From NCBI GenBank assembly GCA_026004535.1, contig BPJI01000003.1, positions 1 through 38,547 of the forward strand: a stretch of DNA of 38,547 bases, written 5' to 3'. This DNA comes from Candidatus Parcubacteria bacterium. Its GTDB lineage: Bacteria; Patescibacteriota; Minisyncoccia; UBA6257; HR35. The notes below the pieces were generated by a model. It had not been told where the DNA came from. It saw nothing but the letters and a program-made list of their open reading frames with translations, and searched no databases. A program made the position numbers and the translations under genes. Shown piece by piece: positions 7,190 through 15,878 of the stretch (position 1 is its first letter; each line of letters starts with the position of its first letter).

Positions 7190-7621
7190 TTAATCAGGGA
7201 ACCCTCTTAAAGTTTTGTATAGGTATAAACCGATAACAAATATAATTAAAGATATAAAAACACCTGTAAAAATTTGAAATTCTGGTTTTCCACCAAATAT
7301 TTTTGTGTTTATGGTTGAAAATATATTTTCTAGTATATTAAACAAAGTAGGTGGCGTTGGTGAAAAGGCGCCTGTACTTGGAACCGTTTGGGATCCTTGT
7401 TCTATATTTGATTTTATTATTGATTCATATGTAGATTCTGATGTTGTTTTTAGCTCTGAAGAATTTCCTATTTGTTTAGAATACAAATCTATTATTTCTT
7501 GGTCTTGTGTTATACTTACTGCAGGGTTGTTGTCATTAGAAAAGTTTATTAAAAATCCTATTAAGGCTACTGAAAAAAGTAGTAACATTACAATTCCGAT
7601 TGTTATTTGTATTTGCCCCAT
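7190..7621 (-). CDS. Membrane protein with N- and C-terminal TM (143 aa)
   Basis: ORF; hydrophobic termini. Confidence 0.65.
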   Translation of the reverse strand: MGQIQITIGIVMLLLFSVALIGFLINFSNDNNPAVSITQDQEIIDLYSKQIGNSSELKTTSESTYESIIKSNIEQGSQTVPSTGAFSPTPPTLFNILENIFSTINTKIFGGKPEFQIFTGVFISLIIFVIGLYLYKTLRGFPD

Positions 7622-7622
7622 T

Positions 7623-10600
7623 TCACCTATTTGATATTTTTACTAGTATTATTATGATTGCTAAGACCAACCAAACTATTGTTGCTCCATAAACATAACC
7701 TGTAGCATTTGAGAATATATTAAGGAAAAACAAACCAAATACTCCGACCATAAAAGATGCTACTGTTAATACTGGGCTATGTGATATGCCCGCACCTAAT
7801 ATTGATAGGAAAATTAATAAACCAAAAATAATAAGAGCTCCACTGTAAATTTCACTAGGTTTACTATTTATTCCAATGGCTCCAGAACCAACCAAATAAT
7901 CATCTTTATAAAGTTTTACTTTTATTGTTGAGTTTCCTATAGAAGAGTTTAAATTACATATTAATGTTCCTGTAGTTGCAACTACTTCTTTTGTACATAA
8001 GCTTGTTCCTAGAATATCTTCTTTTGAAACAACAAGAGTAACTTTCGATTGGTTATTGCTTAATATAGTAAAGTCAGCCTTTACACTGTTTGTTTGATTA
8101 TCATAAGAAATTGTGAAATTTATATCTTTTTCTTTAGTGAAATCGGGTGCTTTTATTTGCGAGCCCAAAAGATTTATTTCAATCAAACACTGGAATAGAG
8201 AGGGATTTTGACATATAGCTTTTGAGTCTGTTATTTCTTTTAAGTTTTGCCCATATTTCCTTATTATTATCTTATAAATAACACTATCAGGGGTCATACT
8301 AGCTGTTGTTTCTCCTTTTACATCTGTTTTTGGTCTTTCAACTAAAAGATACTGACCAGTTTCTGTATACTTTCTATAAACTTCAACAAGAGCATCTTCT
8401 AAAGGTAAAAATGAGGTGTCTTTAATTGAGAATTTAAAAGAAACAGCATCAGTTGTTGGTAAATCATAAAGACTTATATTTTGGTATAGAGTACTTTTAT
8501 TTAGAGTTTCGTTTTGTAAAAAATAAAATTCATTCACAAATTGATCTGCTTTATATTCAACAAGCCCATCAACATTATAAAATTCATTATTACTTAGATT
8601 ATTATTTAAACAAACCCTAAATGGATTAATCTTATCATAAGATTTATTGAAAGATTCAATAGTATTTCCAGTGGTACTTTTTATTTTAATATCGACCTTT
8701 CCAGTTGTATTATCACCAGTACCACTTAATTGTGACCTATTCTTTTCATTATAAATAGTAAAGTTGTATAAAGTATAAGTGAAAGAGCTACAATTATCAA
8801 TACCTAAATTTAAGATTGTTTGATTAATTGAAGAGGTATTATATTGTAGGGTGTCTTGATTTATTACCCAGAACCAACTTACATTCACATCATTTGTTAC
8901 ACTAGGCGTTTCAAAAGTTGTTTTTAAAGTGAAATTATTATTGCTATTTTTTGTTATAACAGAGCCTTTAAGTGAACCATTGTAAGAGATAAAAGAGGAT
9001 GTTATATCAGAACCATTTGTTAAGAATAAAGATGTGAAAACGTTTGATCCACCTTCAAGTATTTGTTTTTGGTATTGCTCATCATCATGGAACAGCCTAT
9101 AACCCCAATATGTTGTTGAATAATTTAAATTACCAGCACTATCATTTACATAAATTGTTAAATTTTTCCACGTCCCATCAGTCACATTGAAAGAGGTGGA
9201 TGTAGCCGAACAATTTAAAGTGATATTTTGGTTTTTCCAAGAAAGCCAACAAGAATTTAAATTAAAGTTATCTGAAATTGAATAATTAACTGTTAAATTT
9301 GTATTTTTTCTATGATAAGTTATGTTACCTGTTGGGTACGTTATTAAAATGCTTGGGGCAGTTGCATCAACCAATAAACTTCTATTTGAAGAATTAGTAA
9401 TAAGACCATCTACATCTACAGCACCTATACTCCAATTATAATTGCCCTCGTAAAGATCTTTAATGAAAAGATATGTACCATTGACTCCAGATGAATTAGT
9501 TTCGTTTACTTCTCCATTAAGAAATAGAGTGACATTTTTTATTCCTACTGGTGATGTAACCGACACATTAAAAATTATAGGGTATGGTGAACTATTATAA
9601 ACTGCATTATTATTTGGAGAATTTAGAGTAATGTTTGGTAGTGATGGACCCCATAAATACATCTCCCATAGACTAATTACTGTTGCACCATAATTAGCAC
9701 TTGGAACTAATTTATAATACCTATATTTTATAGTATTATTTGTAAAATTATAAGTAAAGTTTCCCGCACTATTTGGTTGTGAAGTGATACTAATTATATT
9801 AGTATAAGTAGAATTATCATTACTACCCATAAATTGTGCGTCTTTAATAAGTGATGTTCCTGAAACATCATTATGTAAAGTTAAATTTGTTACGAGTTTC
9901 TCTGAACCCAAATCTATTCCAAAAAACCAGGGGGTAGTTGTTGATGTCTGAGCAAAAGAACTTTCGTTTCCATCAAATAACTTATATGGTTCCATACCAC
10001 CACCAACCCCACTAGAAAAAGCTCGATAAGGTGGTGGGTAACTATTATTAATCATATTATGTGGAGAAACTTTAAGGTAAGTAACATATGATGCAAATTC
10101 ATTTATATTAAGACCAAAAAAATTTGGTATCCACTCAACATAATCTCCTTCATTAACATTAGTGAATATACCAATAGTAAAATTCGTATTTTTATAAAAG
10201 TATTCTTGATTTAAATCTCTCCAAATTTTTTTTCTTTCATAATGAGAACCTACTTTTTTTTGATAACAATCACCAATACCTTCTAGTGTTGGTATACAAA
10301 TTGTTTCATAATCATCAACCAAAACGTTTTCATAATCTAAAATTTTAAAGTCAAAATTTTTATTAATTTTCAAATTATTTTTATTTAAATCATAAAAAGT
10401 TATTGATTTAAATGGTTTTTTATAGTCTGAATAAAAAGTAATATTAAATTCAGCTATTTTTGAATAACCAGGAGTTACTCTATAAACTAAAGGGGTTAAA
10501 AGAGTAATATCAGCTATTTTTGTCGTTGGTATACCTAAAAAAGAGTTTTTTATTGTTATTGTTTTTGTTTTATCTTCATATTGTTTTATATTGTCAAATT

Positions 10601-10664
10601 CTAAAGCACTTACGGTTCCAACTAACAAAATTCCAAAAAACAATAAAATCAAAAGCTTCTTCAT
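7623..10664 (-). CDS. Large surface protein: signal peptide, discoidin (F5/8C)-like and Ig-like domains, C-terminal TM bundle
   Basis: MKKLLILLFFGILLVGTVSA; AFSSGVGGGMEPYKLFDGNESSFAQTSTTTPWFFGIDLGS...YRYYKLVPS...SLWEMYLWG; many NxS/T; four C-term hydrophobic segments. Confidence 0.75.
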   Translation of the reverse strand: MKKLLILLFFGILLVGTVSALEFDNIKQYEDKTKTITIKNSFLGIPTTKIADITLLTPLVYRVTPGYSKIAEFNITFYSDYKKPFKSITFYDLNKNNLKINKNFDFKILDYENVLVDDYETICIPTLEGIGDCYQKKVGSHYERKKIWRDLNQEYFYKNTNFTIGIFTNVNEGDYVEWIPNFFGLNINEFASYVTYLKVSPHNMINNSYPPPYRAFSSGVGGGMEPYKLFDGNESSFAQTSTTTPWFFGIDLGSEKLVTNLTLHNDVSGTSLIKDAQFMGSNDNSTYTNIISITSQPNSAGNFTYNFTNNTIKYRYYKLVPSANYGATVISLWEMYLWGPSLPNITLNSPNNNAVYNSSPYPIIFNVSVTSPVGIKNVTLFLNGEVNETNSSGVNGTYLFIKDLYEGNYNWSIGAVDVDGLITNSSNRSLLVDATAPSILITYPTGNITYHRKNTNLTVNYSISDNFNLNSCWLSWKNQNITLNCSATSTSFNVTDGTWKNLTIYVNDSAGNLNYSTTYWGYRLFHDDEQYQKQILEGGSNVFTSLFLTNGSDITSSFISYNGSLKGSVITKNSNNNFTLKTTFETPSVTNDVNVSWFWVINQDTLQYNTSSINQTILNLGIDNCSSFTYTLYNFTIYNEKNRSQLSGTGDNTTGKVDIKIKSTTGNTIESFNKSYDKINPFRVCLNNNLSNNEFYNVDGLVEYKADQFVNEFYFLQNETLNKSTLYQNISLYDLPTTDAVSFKFSIKDTSFLPLEDALVEVYRKYTETGQYLLVERPKTDVKGETTASMTPDSVIYKIIIRKYGQNLKEITDSKAICQNPSLFQCLIEINLLGSQIKAPDFTKEKDINFTISYDNQTNSVKADFTILSNNQSKVTLVVSKEDILGTSLCTKEVVATTGTLICNLNSSIGNSTIKVKLYKDDYLVGSGAIGINSKPSEIYSGALIIFGLLIFLSILGAGISHSPVLTVASFMVGVFGLFFLNIFSNATGYVYGATIVWLVLAIIIILVKISNR

Positions 10665-11200
10665 GGTAAATCCTCGCCTGTATCTTTTGTAAACATGAAA
10701 ATTCCAGTAATTAACCCTATAACAGCTAAAATATATGGTGAGTATAATATCAAATAATTAGATAAACTCTGCTCTTTAAGGTCTAAAGTGTTCTCTTGTG
10801 AAAGAAAATCTTGATAGGTGTTTGAAATAAATGCTGAAAGCACAATAAGGAAAATCATAAAAGCTAAATAAAAGAACAATAAATATCTTCTTTCAGAGGA
10901 ATAAAAACCAAAAATAACTATTGAAAAGATTAAACCACCTATATAAAATAAAGGAACAAGCCATTTTGTTGTATTTACTATTGTTTGGGCAGGTGTAAAC
11001 ACATAATTTGCCTTTTCAGTTAGATTAATTGGTGTGTCTGTTATTGAAATATTACCCAAATCATTGATTATTGGTGAAATTTCATTAAAACCTAAACGTA
11101 CTATTGAAGACACAAACAAAACAATTAATAGTACTATTAAAAAGGTTATAAGTAAAATACCGAACGCTAAAATCATCCCCATCCCTTTTTTATTTCTCAT
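10661..11200 (-). CDS. Multi-TM membrane protein (179 aa)
   Basis: ORF with N-terminal and C-terminal TM segments; 4-bp overlap with downstream gene. Confidence 0.65.
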   Translation of the reverse strand: MRNKKGMGMILAFGILLITFLIVLLIVLFVSSIVRLGFNEISPIINDLGNISITDTPINLTEKANYVFTPAQTIVNTTKWLVPLFYIGGLIFSIVIFGFYSSERRYLLFFYLAFMIFLIVLSAFISNTYQDFLSQENTLDLKEQSLSNYLILYSPYILAVIGLITGIFMFTKDTGEDLP

Positions 11201-11408
11201 TTTCTCTTCTCTTTGGTCTTGTTTTTAATTCTTCTAAACTTATTCTGTATCCATTCGTTCTTCTTAATAACCTAGTCATTTCAGGAAAACTCAACTCTCT
11301 TATGTTAAAATTTGCTAAACCTTTTTCTAATCTAATTTGCGCTATCTTTTTTAAATCCTCAAAAAAGTCAGGATCTACTCTAACTGGTGGTGTATTTTTT
11401 CTTTTCAT
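11190..11408 (-). CDS. Ribbon-helix-helix-like small protein
   Basis: PPVRVDPDFFEDLKKIAQIRLEKGLANFNIRELSFPEMTRLLRRTNGY pattern. Confidence 0.5.
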   Translation of the reverse strand: MKRKNTPPVRVDPDFFEDLKKIAQIRLEKGLANFNIRELSFPEMTRLLRRTNGYRISLEELKTRPKRRENEK

Positions 11409-12151
11409 ATTCTTTGATTAAATAACCCCCTTTCAATCATTTTTTTCAATTCTCTATCTTCTTTAATTTTTATAAAAATTAAAATAAACCACATAATAAC
11501 CCCTAAAGGTAAAAATCCTAAAAAGATTCTAAATAAAGCAAATAAAAACTTACCCATAAGCTGATCATTAAGATAAGCAAACGAAACATTACTAGAGATA
11601 TAAAGTAAAGCAATAACAAAAAGATATTCAACAAAAATTAAAACCTGCCTAACATATTTTAAATAAGAAATCCCTAAAAATTCGCCATCTTTGTAATTAC
11701 TTGAAGGTAACTTCAAAATATAGAACAAATTCAGAACAAACAAAAATAAAATAACAAAAAAACCAATACTATAAATTATTGCTTGAGATGTTTTAAGCTC
11801 TTGACCAAAATAAGAAACTTCAAAAGTGTAACTCCATACTTCATTTACACCTGCTGGGTCACCAATACCCGTAACTTTATAAGTACCTATTTGTTTTGTT
11901 AATGAGCCATCTAAAGTATAATTAAAAACACTCCCATCTTTAGTCATTGGAACATTGCCAACTAATTTTGTGCCATTTGGAGCGATTATAGAAGTAATAT
12001 TAATGTATGTACAATCAGAACATGTTTGGACTAAATTTATATTTTGTCCTTGTTTGTAAACACCTATCGATGCGTAAATAAAATTAATAAAAAATACCAA
12101 GACTATTGGAATTATTATTTTCTTTTTCATTTTATCTGAACAGAGCACCAA
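11405..12151 (-). CDS. Signal peptide + beta ectodomain + multi-TM protein
   Basis: IYASIGVYKQGQNINLVQTCSDCTYINITSI...GTYKVTGIGDP then TM segments. Confidence 0.65.
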   Translation of the reverse strand: MVLCSDKMKKKIIIPIVLVFFINFIYASIGVYKQGQNINLVQTCSDCTYINITSIIAPNGTKLVGNVPMTKDGSVFNYTLDGSLTKQIGTYKVTGIGDPAGVNEVWSYTFEVSYFGQELKTSQAIIYSIGFFVILFLFVLNLFYILKLPSSNYKDGEFLGISYLKYVRQVLIFVEYLFVIALLYISSNVSFAYLNDQLMGKFLFALFRIFLGFLPLGVIMWFILIFIKIKEDRELKKMIERGLFNQRI

Positions 12152-15150
12152 CTATATGTTGGATCTTTTAAACATAATTCTCCTTTAAGGAGTGATATTT
12201 GTGTTTGTAGTTGATTTATTTGTTTTTGTTGTTCTTGATTTTGTTTCCATAATTCAATAATCCAGTTTATACCATATATAACTCTTTTAAAACCAAATTC
12301 GTCTGTTTCAACCCATTCAGGATACATACTAGCTACATCATCAGCTAAGAAACCTTTTTGAATACCGCTTGGAAATGTATAATAAATATTTTCTGTTTTG
12401 TTTGTGCAGGTGCCTTTACTTAGAAGAGAACCATTTTCATCAAAAGTATCCTCTGTACATTCTAAATAACTTTTAACGCCCGCTAAAATTGAGGTGTTCT
12501 TATATTCAAATCTTTTTGGTGATAACAATAATAGTTTATTTAAGCTAACATTATATTCTTGAATATTCTTCTTTGTAGTTATATCAGAAACACAGCTCCC
12601 GCCGACAATTGTTCCATTTGATAGAGTATAACAACCCGTAATGTTAACATCACCAACAACAGTTAATTTAGCTGTTGGTGTTGTCGTCCCGATGCCGACG
12701 TTGCCTGTGTTCGTAATTCTAAACACCTCTGAATAAGAACCAGCCGGAGGTCTTCTGCGAATTGTGAAAGTATCTCCATTTGAATAAGTAAGGTGGTCGC
12801 TTCCTCCTATATCTACTGCCCAGCTTGACAAACCTGTATTTCCTTGGGATCCATCTGATTTTGTATTAGATTCTAGCGCCAAACCATTGTAGTTTGAGCT
12901 AACGCCAGAGTTAGAAATAATTCTAGAAAATCTGTTTGAAGCTACATTATGCGCTAATGTAAAAACTGGATCGCCAGAACCGTTAATCAAAATATTCCCA
13001 GCAACCTCTAACTTCGCCTGCGGGGTCGAGGTCCCGATGCCGACGTTGCCGCCAAGATAGATATTTGTAGTCCCACCAGGGATTGCTATGAGATCAACAC
13101 CATTTCTGTTTGTTATATCAACATCGTAAGTCGTACCGTTACCAGCAATCACAAGACCAGAACCAGAATTGTAATACATCACTCCTCCACTAAAAGCCCC
13201 GGGCCAACCTTGAGACGATGAAATTTTTAATCTTCCCGCAACTTCAAGTTTTTCATTCGGACTCGTCGTTCCAATGCCGACGTTGCCTGTGTTCGTAATT
13301 CTAAACACCTCTGAATAAGAACCAGCCGGAGGTCTTCTGCGAATTGTGAAAGTATCTCCATTTGAATAAGTAAGGTGGTCGCTTCCTCCTATATCTACTG
13401 CCCAGCTTGACAAACCTGTATTTCCTTGGGATCCATCTGATTTTGTATTAGATTCTAGCGCCAAACCATTGTAGTTTGAGCTAACGCCAGAGTTAGAAAT
13501 AATTCTAGAAAATCTGTTTGAAGCTACATTATGCGCTAATGTAAAAACTGGATCGCCAGAACCGTTAATCAAAATATTCCCAGCAACCTCTAACTTCGCC
13601 TGCGGGGTCGAGGTCCCGATGCCGACGTTGCCGCCAAGATAGATATTTGTAGTCCCACCAGGGATTGCTATGAGATCAACACCATTTCTGTTTGTTATAT
13701 CAACATCGTAAGTCGTACCGTTACCAGCAATCACAAGACCAGAACCAGAATTGTAATACATCACTCCTCCACTAAAAGCCCCGGGCCAACCTTGAGACGA
13801 TGAAATTTTTAATCTTCCCGCAACTTCAAGTTTTTCATTCGGACTCGTCGTTCCAATGCCGACTCTATCTGTATTGCTGTTCACAAAAAGCGTATTTGTG
13901 TCAACTGTGAAATTCTGTCCAACAACAACACTATTATTAAATGTCTTAGCTCCTGCAAAAGTCTGCGTTCCTGTAGAAACAACTCCTGATTGTGTTGCAG
14001 AAGCATCTCTTATTGTAACATTACTTGCGCTTGTAATTCTTCCTTGATTATCAACTGTGAATCTTCCCACTACAATATCTCCGCCATAAGTTCCTGCTGT
14101 TACTCCTGTGTTTGAAAGAGAGAAAGTTACATTTCCGCTGCCAACAAGTCTATCTGTCAGTGTTCCTGAAATTGACATGCCTGTTCCTTGGACAATAGAT
14201 CCTTTAACAAAACCAGCGCTTGTGTTAACTTCCTGAAGCTGACTTAATGTTACAGCATCCTGAGGGTTTGTTGCATTAGCAAGGTTGATGATTTTGTTAT
14301 TGTCCATGTTTATTGTTCCGTTGAAAACAGCAGAACCATTTACATGGAGTTTTTGTTGTGGTGTTGTCGTCCCGATGCCGACGTTACCTGTGTTTGAATT
14401 TACAAACAAGACATTAGAGCCTACTGTGAAATTCTGGCTAAAAACATAGTTTCCTGTAGTGATCGTGTCGCCACCTCTCAAAATATAATAAGTATCACCC
14501 TGTGTTTTATTTATGAAATTTAATGGGTTGGTTTTTGAATAATAAAGAGTATCAGCATAGGTTTTGTTAAAAGTAGCATAGGTGTCATTCCAAAAACCTA
14601 AATTATTTGTAAAGTTGCTTAAATGTGTATAGCCTCTATTACCTAAATCATCTATAAAGAAACTTAAATTAGTCGGTCTATCTGTAATATTTAACCACTT
14701 AGAAAGGACTAAATAATTTAAATTTTGAGCAGAAGTTGTATTCACATAACTATAAGGATTAGACTTAAGATAGTAATCATTTATATTAAAACTTGAAAGA
14801 TTATAGTAGCCAAAACTTAAAATTTCTGATTTTGTAAAATAATTCACTAGATTATTAACGGTATTGGTGATCCATTTGTCATAATTATTGTTTAAAGCAT
14901 TATAAGGTAATTGTTTGAGGTGGTAATATTCACCAACATCTCCACCCTGCAAACCTGTTAAATTATTATGAGCAACTTCTGTTGCATTTATTGTATAGTT
15001 ATTGTAATTAATAATTTTTAGAGCGTTTTTTGTAGATTCATCAAACCCAAACTGAGCTGAGACCGCCTGTAAAAGAAATAAAAATAAGAATAATAAAACA
15101 AGAATATAAAGAATAATGATTATTGTTTTCTTTTTTAGTTCCATTTTCAA
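12127..15150 (-). CDS. Membrane-anchored tail-fibre-like protein with C-terminal S74 (intramolecular chaperone) domain
   Basis: N-term TM; repeated GNVGIGTTTPxxKLxVxG; C-term SDITTKKNIQEYN...LSPKRFEYK...GFLADDVASMYPEWV...YGINWIIELWKQNQEQQ. Confidence 0.85.
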   Translation of the reverse strand: MKMELKKKTIIIILYILVLLFLFLFLLQAVSAQFGFDESTKNALKIINYNNYTINATEVAHNNLTGLQGGDVGEYYHLKQLPYNALNNNYDKWITNTVNNLVNYFTKSEILSFGYYNLSSFNINDYYLKSNPYSYVNTTSAQNLNYLVLSKWLNITDRPTNLSFFIDDLGNRGYTHLSNFTNNLGFWNDTYATFNKTYADTLYYSKTNPLNFINKTQGDTYYILRGGDTITTGNYVFSQNFTVGSNVLFVNSNTGNVGIGTTTPQQKLHVNGSAVFNGTINMDNNKIINLANATNPQDAVTLSQLQEVNTSAGFVKGSIVQGTGMSISGTLTDRLVGSGNVTFSLSNTGVTAGTYGGDIVVGRFTVDNQGRITSASNVTIRDASATQSGVVSTGTQTFAGAKTFNNSVVVGQNFTVDTNTLFVNSNTDRVGIGTTSPNEKLEVAGRLKISSSQGWPGAFSGGVMYYNSGSGLVIAGNGTTYDVDITNRNGVDLIAIPGGTTNIYLGGNVGIGTSTPQAKLEVAGNILINGSGDPVFTLAHNVASNRFSRIISNSGVSSNYNGLALESNTKSDGSQGNTGLSSWAVDIGGSDHLTYSNGDTFTIRRRPPAGSYSEVFRITNTGNVGIGTTSPNEKLEVAGRLKISSSQGWPGAFSGGVMYYNSGSGLVIAGNGTTYDVDITNRNGVDLIAIPGGTTNIYLGGNVGIGTSTPQAKLEVAGNILINGSGDPVFTLAHNVASNRFSRIISNSGVSSNYNGLALESNTKSDGSQGNTGLSSWAVDIGGSDHLTYSNGDTFTIRRRPPAGSYSEVFRITNTGNVGIGTTTPTAKLTVVGDVNITGCYTLSNGTIVGGSCVSDITTKKNIQEYNVSLNKLLLLSPKRFEYKNTSILAGVKSYLECTEDTFDENGSLLSKGTCTNKTENIYYTFPSGIQKGFLADDVASMYPEWVETDEFGFKRVIYGINWIIELWKQNQEQQKQINQLQTQISLLKGELCLKDPTYSWCSVQIK
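12692..13863 (-). repeat. Perfect 582-bp (194-aa) tandem duplication inside fibre gene
   Basis: 12692-13281 matches 13274-13863; copy at 31953-33124. Confidence 0.95.
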
Positions 15151-15878
15151 CTAAACATTTTAAATAATCCACTTTGTTTTTTTACATTATTAATATCAAG
15201 ATTTCTATTTCCCATAAATTCAGCAACCATTGAGTGTCTTCTTATAGAGCCCCTTTCTTCACCCCTCCATGCTCTACTTAATGTTGTATAAACAATAACC
15301 TCTAATTTAGCCACCAACATTCCAGCTTCGTAAAGTTTTTCTCTAAATAATTCATAAAAAAGATTTCTCCTTATAATCTCTCTTTCTTCTTCATTTACTT
15401 GTTTTTTTGAAAATAGTCTATTAAATTCTTTATCGATCTCTTCTTCTGTTGGTAAAGGAAACATAATATGATATTTTAAAAATAGTAAATCATTAAGTTC
15501 AGTCATAAACCGATACATTAATTTGTTAATCTTCTCATCTTCTAGATTACTCAAAAGATTATTTTTATTAATATAAAATCTTAATATTTGCATTATTGAG
15601 TCAACACCCTCATCAGTAAGAACCCTTTTTTCTCTTTCAATTTCTTTCCATTCAATATTTCCAGTTTTTGAATTAATTGTAAAAATATCTTGTCTTAAAA
15701 GATGGAAACATTGATTTAGTATTGAATCTACATCTAATTGTAATTCAACAAGACCTTTCTCTTTTTCTTCTAAAGAAACAGCTAAATCTTGCATTTGAGC
15801 AACAGAAAGAGCGGACCTACTAGAAGAATCCATTGATTGAGATTCTGCTAGTATCCTTGCATATTCTTCTTCATTCAT
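15147..15878 (-). CDS. Helical cytoplasmic-type protein (243 aa)
   Basis: ORF; no TM; 4-bp overlaps on both sides. Confidence 0.65.
   Translation of the reverse strand: MNEEEYARILAESQSMDSSSRSALSVAQMQDLAVSLEEKEKGLVELQLDVDSILNQCFHLLRQDIFTINSKTGNIEWKEIEREKRVLTDEGVDSIMQILRFYINKNNLLSNLEDEKINKLMYRFMTELNDLLFLKYHIMFPLPTEEEIDKEFNRLFSKKQVNEEEREIIRRNLFYELFREKLYEAGMLVAKLEVIVYTTLSRAWRGEERGSIRRHSMVAEFMGNRNLDINNVKKQSGLFKMFS

Noticed and set aside
7305-7634. Plus-strand ORFs 7305-7634, 11034-11228, 13856-14047, 17151-17417, 18361-18561 and copies
   Set aside because: Antisense to long minus-strand genes or covering the divergent promoter region; likely chance ORFs.
12127-15150. Diversity-generating retroelement acting on the fibre gene
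   Set aside because: No reverse transcriptase or template/variable repeat with A-specific changes; the internal repeats are identical.
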